A model generated the notes under the pieces. The model saw nothing but the letters and a program-made list of their open reading frames with translations, did not search any database and had not been told where the DNA came from. From positions 28,619,207-28,683,206 of the forward strand of contig CM055894.1 in NCBI GenBank assembly GCA_029582155.1: a DNA stretch of 64,000 bases, read 5' to 3'. Source of the stretch: Panopea generosa. Lineage: Eukaryota; Mollusca; Bivalvia; Adapedonta; Hiatellidae. The translations under genes and the position numbers were made by a program. The first letter of the stretch is position 1, and the number at the start of each line of letters is the position of its first letter. Below, piece after piece: positions 39,301 through 44,189 of the stretch.

Positions 39301-42300
39301 ATTCAAAACAAAAAGTACAGATTTTTTTTTTTTTATGATAAATGTATGGTTGAATATTCAAAGACTTTAAGGTTTGGTTATTTTACCAGGAAACATATTT
39401 CTAGTATGATATCTGACAATAAACTGCATGTACTCGTGATCTACTTCATAATATTATGATTGTCTCAAAAATAATTCCAGGTTATTTATTGATTATGTAA
39501 TAAAACCATTTTCAGAAGAAGGGCCGGGCCCGATTAGCTCAGTAGGTTACGCGTCTGACTATCAATCCAGGGGTCGTGAGTTCAAATCCCCCGCCCGGCA
39601 ACAGTCTCCGTGATGATTGATATACGACATTGTGTCTCATTATCATTCGTCTCTCACCACAGATTCAAGTGGGAAAGTTATCAGTTACTTGCGGAGACGG
39701 GGTGTGCTCGAGTACTGGTTAATCCCAGGAAACAGTGGTTAGATTAACTGATTGTCTGTTAGCCCTCGATGGCATAAGAATGACGCTAAATATTCAATCA
39801 ATCAATCAATCAGAAGAAGGATCATTAAATGTGTATATCGATATTAAATGTATAAAAAATGGATGAAATTATATTCATTTTCTTATTGCCATTTAATTTT
39901 AAAGGTGTTTTCAATGAAATAATATCTCGTATTACCAAAACTTTTAAAAGCACGTTCCAAACTTTAAAATAGATGTCATATAATTATTTTAGGAAAACAG
40001 GAATGATATGCTATATATGTACATGCAATGTAGTGATAGAGCAAACAAGATTTTATTACAATTGCACTACTAACCTGTGCTGCAGTTCACAAAAAAAATT
40101 AGAGACAAAAATTGTCATAAACATAAACCACCAATTATTAATATTATTCAAACTTGAAACATTTAAACGTCTGTTAAAACTCACTTCTTTGTACAACACT
40201 TTGAAAACTAACCGAATAATCTTATTTTAACTGTTTTTTATTTTTAATTTGTTTAGTTTAGTCTGATGTTTGTTGTTTCTGTATTTGTTGAATGTAAGCT
40301 GTAAAGCACTTTTGAACGTGCTATAAGCATGAAAAGAGTGCTATATAAATGTGGTATAATAATAATAATAATTATATTTAATAGTAGTCAATAAAACTGG
40401 ATATGCCAGATGTAACCTGAAATATGTAGAAATGGCAATAAACCCCAGTCAATAAAATAATATTCATCTTAATGAAACAAAATTTGACTGAAATCATGCT
40501 GATAGTTATTTATTTTCTGGAAATACAATCATTTTAAATGTTGATCAAAATAAGAATACACAACATAGAAATTTACCCCATGGCGATTTTTTCGTAAAAC
40601 GTATCACTGGGTGGTTGTAGTATATAATGAACAATGAAAGAAACTTTTGCTATATTTAAATGTAAACATATCAAATATGAAAACAAAGTTTTAAAAACTT
40701 TTTATGTGTATCGCAAGGGTATTCTTAGGTGGATTTATATGAAAAGATTTATTATACCATGATTAAGGCGATATGCCGAAACGTCGGTATTAAATTTTGA
40801 CTAACGGTTTTTACGTGTTGGTGTTTTTTTAAAACTATTACTATGAAAAGATTAGAACTCTTACTTTACAGGAAAAGGATGGAATTATTGATTAAATATG
40901 GTATGGGTCGAAAACAAAAATCATATCTCCACTAAAACATGGATTTCTGCACAAACTTAGTACTGGTTCTACTCAGGAACACTTCGAACATGATTTGTTA
41001 TTCACAATCAAGTAAAATAAAAGGTTTAAACTAAAAACAAATGTATGAAAATCGGAAGTTTCTGGTTTTGTTCAGTATGTTATGTGCATGCCAAGTTTGG
41101 TTGCTGTCCCAGTGTGGCCACACAGTATAACATGTATATTGGAGTTCCATTATTTACATTCCTTCTATTACAGTCTTTTGTGATGCTATGAGAGAGGAAG
41201 ACGTTTTGTTCAGTTTATTATGTGCACTCCGTGTTTGATTGCTGTCCCAGTATAACATGTATATTGGGGTTCCATTATTTACATTCCCTCTATTACAGAT
41301 TTTTGTGACGCTTATGAGAGAGAGAAATGTTTTGTTCAGTTTATTATGTGCACCCCGTGTTTGATTGCTGTCCCAGTATAACATGTATATTGGAGCTCCA
41401 TTATTTACATTCCCTCTATTACAGTCTTTTGTGATGCTATGAGAGAGGAAGATGTTTTGTTCAGTTTATTATGTGCACCCTGTGTTTGATTGCTGTCCTA
41501 GTATAACATGTATATTTGGGTTTCATTATTTACATTCCCTCTATTACAGTCTTTTGTGATGCTATGAGAGAGGAAGATGTTTTGTTCAGTTTATTATGTG
41601 CACCCTGTGTTTGATTGCTGTCCCAGTATAACATGTATATTGGGGTTCCATTATTTATATTCCCTCTATTACAGATTTGTGTGATGCTTATGAAAGAGGA
41701 AAATGTTTTGTTTAGTTTATTATGTGCACCCCGTGTTTGATTGCTGTCCCAGTATAACATGTATATTGGGGTTCCATTATTTACATTCCCTCTATTACAG
41801 ATTTGTGTGATGCTTATGAGAGAGGGCAATGTTTTGTTCAGTTTATTATGTGCATCCCGAGTTTGATTGCTGTCCCAGTGTAACATGTATATTGTGGTTC
41901 CATTATTTACATTCCCTGTTTTACAGACTTGTGTGATGCTATGAGAGAAGAAGATGAGAAGCAGTTGAGTAAGACACTACCACTGCTACAACACAAACTC
42001 AGCAAGACAGGCTCAGCCTTGTCGGATTGTCTTCATGCTAAAGATGTGGCTAAAGCTTGGTTTGTATTAAATACAGTTTGATATCATTCTCTTTAAGAAA
42101 AACAATAATGCCAGCAGGTCCACAGTGAATGTTATCCACACCATCTAAAAAGATGTAACTGATAGATACAAAATAAAGTTGTTAAGAAATTATTCTCACT
42201 GCTAGAAGGGGGTCCTCCATGGCCGAGTGGTCCAAGGCACTGTCTCGAGATCACTTACCTCTCACAGATGAGGTTGTATGTTTGATTCCCGCTCAGTCCA

Positions 42301-43201
42301 AAACGTTGTGAGAAAGTTTGTCAGTTACTTGCAGAAAGACGATGTTTTTTCTCATATTCATTCTGAAGTCTTCCTCCACTGATAAAATTAGATATACCTT
42401 ATACATTGTATTGCCTGAAATGTGTGTATAAAATGGCAAACCCCATTAAAAAAATCCCATAGGTATTTCATCTTCAACCGGTTATTGCTTGCATTAGTTT
42501 ATTACAAGTGCATAACTTTATTGCAATAAAAATCTCCATATATATATTAGGTGACCTTTGACATCTGTGCTGGATTTGAATCAATGGGAAATGTTGACAG
42601 ACAATAATGGAAAACATATGAGATGCAGTAAACCAATAGAAATTACTGATTAAAAATTACACCACATAATTCTGTATTGAAACTAGTCATAAAAAACATG
42701 AAAACTTCATTTGAAATTCTCTTTGTTCATTCTTGTCACTTATAAATACATCAAATTAATATGACATCGTAAAAATCATTACTTTATAAAGACCGATACC
42801 ACGGTTGACAAGTTTTGAATTTCAAAGCGGCACAAAGTTATAAGAATAATTCAGATCCAAACTTAATGATTATTGATTGATATCAAAAAATTATTTAGGA
42901 TGTCTATGTAAGAAAAGACAATTATCACTCTAATAAGTTTGTTGTAACAAGACTTACACAATGCCAATAGTAAACAAGACTTACAAAATGTCAACAGCAG
43001 AATTTGCTGAAACAAAGTAGCCTTGGCACGCAGTTACTACAGAGAATTTAATGTAACACACCATTGTTTTATTTTCTCAGGTGGGAGCAGCCAGGTCAGA
43101 GTTGTGTCCCCTGGATCACAGTGGATGGCCACAATCTACAATACTACATGGACAGGTGGACCATACTGGCAACAAATCTCCGACAAGTTCTAGTGAAATA
43201 G
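3202..43201 (+). CDS. HAUS5: HAUS augmin-like complex subunit 5 (17 coding exons)
   Basis: This is a subunit of augmin, the eight-subunit complex that binds spindle microtubules and recruits gamma-tubulin ring complex for branching nucleation. Coding exons are 3202-3317, 3927-3989, 5336-5368, 6576-6763, 7862-8021, 11880-11973, 12391-12476, 13618-13782, 26351-26432, 28521-28678, 29658-29820, 31016-31096, 32448-32593, 37341-37449, 38792-38933, 41927-42059 and 43081-43201. All have AG/GT borders and compatible phases, giving 2040 nt and 679 aa; human HAUS5, as I recall it, is 633 aa. Recognition rests on the N-terminal WAVEEM, the following segment ending in KGNIAL, the middle rich in heptad-like polar helices, and the C-terminal WWEQPGQ (residues 640-646) followed by a W/R-rich end. 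The ATG is preceded by a splice acceptor at 3178-3179, so a non-coding first exon lies upstream and was not located. Introns total about 38 kb and are filled with repeats. The small exon 3 is the least certain. Family identity is from memory of HAUS5, not a search. Confidence 0.9.
3927..3989 (+). CDS. HAUS5: HAUS5 coding exon 2
   Basis: Residues 39-59 plus two bases. The segment LCRGPNAAIWKWVVAHVRS aligns by eye with the human LCLGQGADIWAYILQHVHS segment. The acceptor is ttccag and the donor is gtatgt. Confidence 0.88.
   Translation, partial: TVPWPQCCHMEVGGGTRTLS
4316..4517 (+). mobile_element. SINE family C-related copy (HAUS5 intron 2)
   Basis: The head GGGCAGTAGTGTAATGGATA with GTTGCAGGTTCGATCTCC is tRNA-like. 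The 3' part CTGGTTCTACCTAGGAAGCT, GACTCGAGGGCAGACCATAT and CAAGCTTAAATAAATTAG is repeated at about 4998-5100 on the other side of a MITE. Confidence 0.65.
4531..4992 (+). mobile_element. 460-bp MITE with CTCACACCACTATTA ends, copy 1
   Basis: It begins CTCACATCACTATTATCTCC and ends AATAGTGGTGTTAG, an imperfect inverted repeat. The interior matches 54249-54708 along its whole length, for example AGTACTCCGG, CAGAATTGTTGGTTC, TTACTCTGGAAATTGATAGG and ACAATGGAGCCCTATGGGAA. No coding capacity. It is flanked on both sides by the same ~110-bp SINE tail. Confidence 0.8.
5097..5235 (+). mobile_element. SINE family A tail fragment (HAUS5 intron 2)
   Basis: CTTGTGGAAGGGCAGC, TCCCCCACCAATAAAACTAG and CTGAAATGTGTTGAAAATGG match the 3' part of family A only. 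Confidence 0.6.
5336..5368 (+). CDS. HAUS5: HAUS5 coding exon 3 (33-nt micro-exon)
   Basis: Residues 60-70 plus two bases, ETVRTVKGNIA. This matches the human stretch RTVKKIRGNLLWY. The acceptor is acgcag and the donor is gtatcc. The exon is in frame on both sides, but its start may be off by one base and the donor choice is inferred from phase. Confidence 0.7.
5555..6480 (+). repeat. CACCTGA-type repeat element, long-unit subtype (HAUS5 intron 3)
   Basis: It starts AACTCACCTGAGCCGAAGTC and contains GTTTGCTCAAATCATGACCC, CTCCGGGGGCTTATCAGTTT and units such as AAAATGATCCCTATGAGTAG, close to the element at 44190-45455. A family B SINE is inserted at 5905. The right end is not clear. Confidence 0.6.
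5905..6122 (-). mobile_element. SINE family B copy, reverse (HAUS5 intron 3)
   Basis: The reverse complement contains GGACCCAATATGCTCAGTCG, GGGTTGTGAGTTCTAATCCC, CATATGTCTCTCACCGCTGA and GTTAGGTTAACTGTCAATGG. It sits inside an element of the CACCTGA type starting at 5555. Confidence 0.75.
6576..6763 (+). CDS. HAUS5: HAUS5 coding exon 4
   Basis: Residues 71-133. A charged helical segment (YEQGKYDLLERRARITGEI and beyond) consistent with the first coiled coil of the family. The acceptor is gacag and the donor is CAG|gtgaga. Confidence 0.82.
7270..7420 (+). mobile_element. SINE family C fragment (HAUS5 intron 4)
   Basis: TTCAATCCTCCGCCATGGCT, AACAAGACACTTTATCCACA, GTACTGCTTCCGCCCAGGAA and TTTGTCTAAGTTATAATAAC match the body of family C; the head is eroded. 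Confidence 0.65.
7793..7843 (+). repeat. Decayed partial copy of HAUS5 exon 5
   Basis: An AG-ended pyrimidine-poor stretch followed by bases aligning with the start of exon 5: TACGAGGAAC, CATCAATAATGTAAAAAGG and AAGGCT correspond to TACAAGAAAC, CATCAACAATGTGAGAAGG and AAGTCT. It sits about 20 bp upstream of the true exon's acceptor. Confidence 0.5.
7862..8021 (+). CDS. HAUS5: HAUS5 coding exon 5
   Basis: Residues 134-186. A polar helical segment beginning EHEYKKQLDSINNVRRKSAL. The acceptor is atttcag and the donor is CA|gtaatt. A decayed copy of its first 50 or so bases sits just upstream at about 7793-7843. Confidence 0.83.
9021..10447 (+). mobile_element. Non-autonomous TIR element (CAGTGTTTT ends), copy 1
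   Basis: It starts CAGTGTTTTCTTCAGCTCC and ends GCTCTGGATAAAACACTG, a 9-bp terminal inverted repeat. TGTTAC flanks it on both sides (9015-9020 and 10448-10453). The related repeat at 25409-25440 reads GGATCTGTTACATCTTC without the insert, so the boundaries and a 6-bp target duplication are directly supported. It is interrupted by a family C SINE. No intact coding region is visible. Confidence 0.82.
9455..9655 (+). mobile_element. SINE family C, nested in a TIR element
   Basis: The tRNA-like head CATGGTCCAGTTGTAGAGCA with GAGTCGTGGGTTCATTC is followed by the family body TAATGTCCTTAAGCAAGACA, ACTGGTTCTACCCAGGAAGA and GTTTGTCTAAGTTGTAAGAA. It lies inside the 9021-10447 element and explains part of its length. 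Confidence 0.78.
10640..11870. other. HAUS5 intron 5 distal part
   Basis: AT-rich intron. A stretch near 10830-10900 (GATTGTGAGTTCATACCC) has a B-box-like motif and may be a worn SINE; nothing else recognised. Confidence 0.4.
11880..11973 (+). CDS. HAUS5: HAUS5 coding exon 6
   Basis: Residues 187-218, a Ser/Glu/Asp-rich stretch (KSLETEEYYSKESV onward) with no family landmark, placed by phase and consensus splice sites (atttcag, AGT|gtaaga). Confidence 0.72.
12185..12360 (-). mobile_element. SINE family C-like fragment, reverse (HAUS5 intron 6)
   Basis: TCTCGAGTCTGCTTCCTTGG, TAGAACCAGAATTG and GTGGTAACCACTATCCACTG look like the reverse of a tRNA-headed SINE of family C type. It ends 30 bp before exon 7. 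Confidence 0.5.
12391..12476 (+). CDS. HAUS5: HAUS5 coding exon 7
   Basis: Residues 219-246. Starts RNVRDCCESIGGFLHETLKG. The acceptor is tctacag and the donor is TT|gtaagt, both close to consensus. Confidence 0.75.
12857..13031. mobile_element. 175-bp pogo-like MITE (HAUS5 intron 7)
   Basis: The left end CAGTAGAACTTTAATGGCTT and right end AAGCCAACAAAGTTCTACTG form a TIR with few mismatches. A TA precedes the left end. CAGT-AACC-like termini are typical of pogo/Tigger MITEs. Confidence 0.65.
13190..13378 (-). mobile_element. SINE family A copy, reverse, degenerate (HAUS5 intron 7)
   Basis: Reverse complement features: AGGGTCCTCAACGGCCAAGTG at the 3' side, CGAGGTCGTGGGTTCCAGCC, and TCTACTCAGATTCATTATGA. 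The tail is eroded. Confidence 0.65.
13618..13782 (+). CDS. HAUS5: HAUS5 coding exon 8
   Basis: Residues 247-301. KKEPLWQKVEHVTGTFSPDQ is followed by a helix ending RDAQSLR. The acceptor is tttttag and the donor is AG|gtaaat. The next intron (12.6 kb) is the largest of the gene and holds the 5-kb transposon and the 160-bp array. Confidence 0.83.
14700..15890. repeat. Degenerate long-unit repeat region (HAUS5 intron 8)
   Basis: CTCTTTGGATATGAATGAAA, CTTCACATGTATGTTCA, AACCATAACTCTTG and TTAGACTTAGAAAATTTG recur at 15582-15720 after the MITE. The two halves are thus one repeat unit interrupted by the MITE or two tandem units. No coding capacity. Confidence 0.5.
14981..15557. mobile_element. 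577-bp MITE with ~40-bp TIRs and TA target, mariner-like ends
   Basis: The left arm CGAAGGGGGATCAGAAAGTT, then TGTAGACTTTTGCCATAAC, is mirrored by GTTATGGCAAAAGTCTGCGA and ACTTTCTGATCCCCCCCTTG. TA flanks both ends (14979-14980, 15558-15559). No transposase frame. TA target and TIR style fit Tc1/mariner. Confidence 0.78.
17238..17284. repeat. Hairpin end of a dispersed repeat (TATACCCCC / GGGGGTATA)
   Basis: TATATACCCCCC, a short ACTAAACTTCGTTTG loop and GGGGGTATAAC form a strong hairpin. The preceding ~250 bp (AGGAGCCATAACTCC, CTGTAAAGACCAACAGACG) has the look of a separate mobile repeat inserted in the 5-kb transposon. Confidence 0.5.
18712..21410 (-). CDS. Putative DDE-type transposase with SAM-like N-terminus
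   Basis: Two exons are proposed: 21410-21329, starting ATG within GCCGCCAT on the + strand, and 21218-18712. They are joined by a 110-bp intron with GTAAAT at the donor and AAAAG at the acceptor, giving about 860 aa. The first exon reads MAAQWTEDQVSDWLSRSGFS then KYVELF, the beginning of a sterile alpha motif (W5, V10, W13, L14, G18, Y22). In the long exon, numbered from 21243, an HTH-like region lies at 250-290. It is followed by ILARDDKALVH (335-345), DHDW (365-368), a VDGGGDERPRN motif (461-471) and HSVERLH (503-509). The likely catalytic triad is D339/D340, D462 and E506. The order DDK, DHDW, DGGxDE, VER recurs in a widespread but poorly named family of animal transposase-like proteins. 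No stop interrupts the exon, so the copy may be recent. Exon junction and function are inferred. Confidence 0.72.
22202..25570 (+). mobile_element. CACCTGA-type element with ~160-bp tandem core, copy 2
   Basis: It opens with GCTCACCTGAGCCGTAGGCT and its hairpin partner, then about 19 head-to-tail units of 159-167 bp from roughly 22290 to 25410. It closes with GTTGGGTGACTCAATTTCAG and TCAGGTGAGTGTTATAGGGC. Units share GTCAGAAACTACTGGCTCG, TTCACAGAAATGTTCC, TGGGTGACCCTCTACC, AACATGGCGGCCAGGGGGTG and CTATATAAGCTATAGT; the last of these is itself a near-palindrome. No coding capacity. It occupies HAUS5 intron 8. Confidence 0.85.
26351..26432 (+). CDS. HAUS5: HAUS5 coding exon 9
   Basis: Residues 302-329. 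FKYDPSGEMKDLSTPPSLLR, then SVHQLLQ, which resembles the family VHLIQE segment. The acceptor is ttttcag and the donor is CAG|gtacta. A TTAA-flanked element begins 37 bp after the exon. Confidence 0.83.
26470..27965. mobile_element. 1.5-kb TTAA-flanked element with 470-bp direct terminal repeats
   Basis: TTAA stands at 26466-26469 and 27966-27969. Inside, 26470-26940 and 27496-27965 are near-identical direct repeats of 471 and 470 bp, each starting GGCATAGTGCCACCATTG (or GGCATGGTGCCACC) and ending CAATGGTGGGGTTACACC, which are inverted with respect to each other. The middle 555 bp begins TATAAG and ends CTTATA. A TTAA target suggests a piggyBac- or Kolobok-like MITE, possibly a composite of two copies. 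No transposase frame. Confidence 0.8.
28521..28678 (+). CDS. HAUS5: HAUS5 coding exon 10
   Basis: Residues 330-381. Coiled-coil-like; begins DRANEHLQRFIESQKYLNQT and ends NVDLQLA. The acceptor is actgtcag and the donor is AG|gtattg. Confidence 0.86.
29362..29630 (+). repeat. Two tandem partial copies of HAUS5 exon 11
   Basis: The block containing the pyrimidine tract, the accatcag acceptor and the first ~80 exon bases occurs at acceptor positions 29385, 29517 and 29657, a period of 132 then 140 bp. The first copy lacks 8 bases after GAGTTACA, so it shifts frame. The second copy keeps frame for the family residues but then runs into a shared TTCTGTGTAAACAAG tail instead of the exon's second half. 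Both are best read as exon fragments, though GTGTAAAC in the tail could act as a weak donor. Confidence 0.82.
29658..29820 (+). CDS. HAUS5: HAUS5 coding exon 11 (intact copy of three)
   Basis: Residues 382-436. RSLVETELQLEGYRASLHCL continues as a coiled coil to QEFQELT. Acceptor accatcag; the exon ends at 29820, followed by gttagt. Two partial copies with the same acceptor lie immediately upstream at 29386 and 29518. Only this third copy runs into the downstream coding sequence and a donor in frame. Confidence 0.86.
30835..30955 (-). mobile_element. SINE family C fragment, reverse (HAUS5 intron 11)
   Basis: CGCTCGAGTCTTTCTGGGTA followed by AACCAGTACGAA and GGCGCTCTACCACTGGATCA match the reverse of the family C body and head, with an internal deletion. 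Confidence 0.6.
31016..31096 (+). CDS. HAUS5: HAUS5 coding exon 12
   Basis: Residues 437-463, 27 full codons in phase 0 on both sides: DKKQTVIQVLVKQNINSQSR then MDAQIHE. The acceptor is ctgcag and the donor is gtttgt. A SINE follows 36 bp downstream. Confidence 0.85.
31132..31375 (+). mobile_element. SINE family A copy in HAUS5 intron 12
   Basis: It begins with GGGTCCATCATGGCAGAGTGG and keeps the B-box region GTTGTAGGTTCCAGTCC, the CTACTCAGTCAGAT core and the tail TCCTCCACCAGTAAAACTGG, ATATGCCATAAATACC, GTGTTAAACCCC. The head of the SINE opens a short spurious reading frame. Confidence 0.8.
31594..31760 (+). repeat. Displaced copy of HAUS5 exon 13 end plus intron start
   Basis: CTCTTTGCCCTATCTCATG and TTTTCACAGATAGACCGGTAT match the exon 13 3' end and its donor at 32558-32600. 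The similarity continues about 120 bp into the intron (GTTTATAATGTCCA, ACTGTGAAATATTGA, AAAGAGCATTCA, AGTATTCTGTGC). The donor GT of the true exon is retained here as GGTATT. The copy lies about 980 bp upstream of the original. Confidence 0.75.
32448..32593 (+). CDS. HAUS5: HAUS5 coding exon 13
   Basis: Residues 464-511. IEQYVERSLKHHQSQIEALS leads to a NLSLPYLMFSQID end. The acceptor is gtgtag and the donor is AG|gtatgt. The 3' half of the exon and the start of the following intron have a decayed copy at about 31594-31760. Confidence 0.86.
32795..33002 (-). mobile_element. SINE family B copy, reverse, truncated by a TIR element
   Basis: ATTAACCTAACCACTGTTTC, ACAAGTAACTGATAACTTTC and GAGATGAGAGACAAATGATA are the reverse of family B. 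The tRNA head is missing because a CAGTGTTTT-ended element is inserted at 33003. Confidence 0.7.
33003..35912 (-). mobile_element. Non-autonomous TIR element (CAGTGTTTT ends), copy 2, interrupted
   Basis: Inverted relative to the copy at 9021. The left side CAGTGTTTTCTCCGGAGCGC, ACGCAATAAATTC and TGACAGATCACGTGGTCTGA is the reverse complement of that copy's right side. The right side AACTAGTCAATTGATGACCC and the ACACTG end are the reverse of its left side. Without the 1718-bp insert at 33656 the element is about 1.19 kb, the size of copy 1 without its SINE. It lies within a truncated family B SINE. Confidence 0.78.
33600..36000. other. HAUS5 intron 13 interior, repeats only
   Basis: Besides the nested TIR elements listed at 33003 and 33656, no exon, RNA gene or conserved open frame was recognised. 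Confidence 0.5.
33656..35373. mobile_element. 1.7-kb non-autonomous TIR element, relative of the 5-kb transposon
   Basis: Perfect 41-bp terminal inverted repeats start GGGCTTTTCCAG at both ends and close with CGGACGGCA. TTA flanks both sides (33653-33655 and 35374-35376). The TIR is the same length as that of the element at 16617-21665 and shares its first ten bases but one and its last segment. Subterminal ACCACCATGCA and CACCCACCAGGCATAAAATT motifs also recall that element. No long reading frame is present. Confidence 0.82.
36000..37330. other. HAUS5 intron 13 distal part
   Basis: AT-rich. The part at 36540-36830 (CATCTGAAACCACTTG, ACCCTGAGGTAACCACATG) resembles worn CACCTGA-type repeat units; no exon seen. 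Confidence 0.35.
37341..37449 (+). CDS. HAUS5: HAUS5 coding exon 14
   Basis: Residues 512-548. ALKTAVLDLSIHQLSPSHVR, then a helix ending FPSFQ. It matches the family segment with SIHQLHP. The acceptor is tttcag and the donor is CAG|gtgagt. A near-identical copy lacking the first 11 bases follows 136 bp later. Confidence 0.88.
37492..37594 (+). repeat. Near-identical tandem copy of HAUS5 exon 14
   Basis: From TGTTTTAGACC to the donor gtgagtat this repeats 37356-37458 with no difference I can see, offset by 136 bp. Its upstream edge (CCCAGCTGAGA) offers AG dinucleotides, but none restores the reading phase needed after exon 13 or after exon 14. It is either a very recent duplication, non-functional as an exon, or an assembly artefact of two alleles. 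Confidence 0.85.
37658..37945 (+). mobile_element. SINE family B copy (HAUS5 intron 14)
   Basis: The head GGCCCAATCAGCTCAGTCGG and the B-box-like GTGAGTTTGAATCC are tRNA-derived. The body carries ATGATTGATATACAACATTG, ATCATTTGTCTCTCACCACT, GTCAGTTACTTGTAGAGATG and GTTAACTGATTGTCTGTTAG. It ends in TCAGTCAATCAA. Confidence 0.8.
38792..38933 (+). CDS. HAUS5: HAUS5 coding exon 15
   Basis: Residues 549-595. APEMILRRCLTLKCEIDEVV, then DREKWAQQWM, corresponding by position to the human ASELLLP segment and its following QRSLWCWDLL. The acceptor is tctccag and the donor is C|gtaagt. Confidence 0.88.
39528..39812 (+). mobile_element. SINE family B copy (HAUS5 intron 15), well preserved
   Basis: The head GGGCCCGATTAGCTCAGTAG and GTGAGTTCAAATCCCC would fold as a tRNA of class I. 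The body matches the copy at 37658, and the tail is the tetranucleotide run (ATCA)n at 39793-39810, typical of target-primed SINE 3' ends. Confidence 0.82.
40378..40470 (+). mobile_element. SINE family A tail fragment (HAUS5 intron 15)
   Basis: GTCAATAAAACTGGATATGCC, then CTGAAATATGTAGAAATGGC and AATAAACCCC match the 3' end of family A. It follows an (AAT)n microsatellite at about 40358-40375. Confidence 0.6.
40940..41040 (+). mobile_element. SINE family C tail fragment (HAUS5 intron 15)
   Basis: TTAGTACTGGTTCTACTCAG, GAACACTTCGAACATGATTT and AAAATAAAAGGTTTAAACT match the family C 3' end. It directly precedes the exon 16 tandem array. Confidence 0.55.
41045..41926 (+). repeat. Tandem array of exon 16 acceptor and 5' end (period 125-126 bp)
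   Basis: AG acceptors at 41173, 41298, 41424, 41549, 41674 and 41800 precede the true one at 41926, giving spacings of 125, 126, 125, 125, 126 and 126 bp. Each unit has TTATTTACATTCC, a pyrimidine tract ending TTACAG, then bases matching the exon 16 start (GTGATGCTATGAGAGA). Copies with the TCTTTTGTGATGC form keep the codons for CDAMREED in frame, then read into VLFSLL and a stop. Confidence 0.88.
41927..42059 (+). CDS. HAUS5: HAUS5 coding exon 16
   Basis: Residues 596-639. HLCDAMREEDEKQLSKTLPL, then a helix to KDVAKA; the terminal TG starts the first W of WWEQPGQ. The acceptor is ttttacag and the donor is TG|gtttgt. Six tandem copies of the acceptor and first ~30 exon bases lie directly upstream. 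Confidence 0.88.
42210..42465 (+). mobile_element. SINE family A copy in HAUS5 intron 16
   Basis: GGTCCTCCATGGCCGAGTGG, the B-box region GTATGTTTGATTCCC, GAGAAAGTTTGTCAGTTACT, and the tail TCCTCCACTGATAAAATTAG, then GTGTGTATAAAATGGCAAACC. Confidence 0.8.
43081..43201 (+). CDS. HAUS5: HAUS5 coding exon 17 (C-terminus)
   Basis: Residues 640-679 and TAG stop. WWEQPGQSCVPW, then DRWTILATNLRQVLVK. WWEQPGQ is the strongest HAUS5 landmark. From 43158 the sequence becomes a 64-bp tandem repeat that crosses the stop codon into the 3' UTR. Confidence 0.92.
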
Positions 43202-43357
43202 GAAACAAATAGAGTATCAATGGACAATACTAGAAACAAATCTCCGACAAGTTCTCGTGAAATAGGAAATAAATCCAGAATCAGAGGACAGTACCAGCAA
43301 CAAATCTCAGACATGTTCTTGTGAAATAGGAAATAAATCTAGTATCAGTGGACAAGT
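43158..43357 (+). repeat. 64-bp tandem repeat spanning HAUS5 stop and 3' UTR
   Basis: Units start at GGAC at 43158, 43222, 43286 and (partial) 43350, exactly 64 bp apart. The first unit is coding, includes CTCCGACAAGTTCTAGTGAAA and the TAG stop; later units repeat it with a few changes. A 64-bp period is not a multiple of three, so the copies lie in the UTR. Confidence 0.85.
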
Positions 43358-43571
43358 CAATTGGTGAAAGCAGCAATATTCAGAGTTTATCAGAAGTTCC
43401 TGATATTTGAAATATTGCAAATTGAAAAGATTGTGATATAAAACCAGAATTTATTGAAGTAGAGCATGGCACAAGATGGATAAATGCTAATGGAGTGATA
43501 TCTTATATCGACCTGTTTAAGGCATATTGTTTGAAAGATAATAATTTTACATTGATTGTCAAGTTCTCGCA

Positions 43572-43577
43572 AATAAA
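43572..43577 (+). other. Candidate polyadenylation signal of HAUS5
   Basis: AATAAA lies 371 bp after the HAUS5 stop and just before a reverse-oriented SINE begins at about 43600. Position is plausible; cleavage is unproven. Confidence 0.4.
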
Positions 43578-43599
43578 GACAAATCACACGTGAAGTTTT

Positions 43600-43738
43600 C
43601 TTTGGTAGAACCATTAATAAGCATATGCAGATAAAGTGTCTTGCTCAAGGACATTACACATAGCAGTGGCAGAGGTCAACCCATGAACCCCCGATCTTGG
43701 ATCAGATGCTCTGCTACAGGACCATGTGCTCAAAGTCT
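43600..43738 (-). mobile_element. SINE family C fragment, reverse, downstream of HAUS5
   Basis: GGTAGAACCATTAATAAGCA, AAAGTGTCTTGCTCAAGGAC, ATTACACATAGC and GATGCTCTGCTACAGGACCA are the reverse complement of family C body and head. It starts about 25 bp after the HAUS5 candidate polyA signal. Confidence 0.7.
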
Positions 43739-44189
43739 TAGACATGTGTATTGAAATCTTCATAACTGTCTTAATGCCTTAATAATTTTTGAAATAACAC
43801 AAGAATGTTCAAAGAGTGAGATCTAATTAATTGTAAAGTCCATAATGGCAGCCAAATTTGAAATTTAAGTTATCTCCCTTAGACCATACTAGAATGTAAA
43901 ATGGTGAACAAAACATCTGAACTGGAGTATTTGTTCAGAGGAAATTTCAATTTTAATTGAAATTATTTTTTATGGTCAGTTTGAATACCACTTATATATT
44001 GCATGTATAAGCTATGCCATCAGAAATCTTAATACAAAATCTACTTGCAAATTAATGAAAAAGTCGCAAAATTTTAATAATTTTAAAATTAATTAATTCT
44101 CAAGTGCTCAATGACAATCATAAAATTTGGATTCAAGTTATCTCCCTTAGACCACTCAAGAATGTTTAAAAGTTTTTAAGATTACTTTT

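Noticed and set aside
41154..41886. Minus-strand frames with a repeated LYWDSNQTR motif
   Set aside because: They are the reverse of the exon 16 tandem array. The repeat explains the open frame; there is no independent gene evidence.
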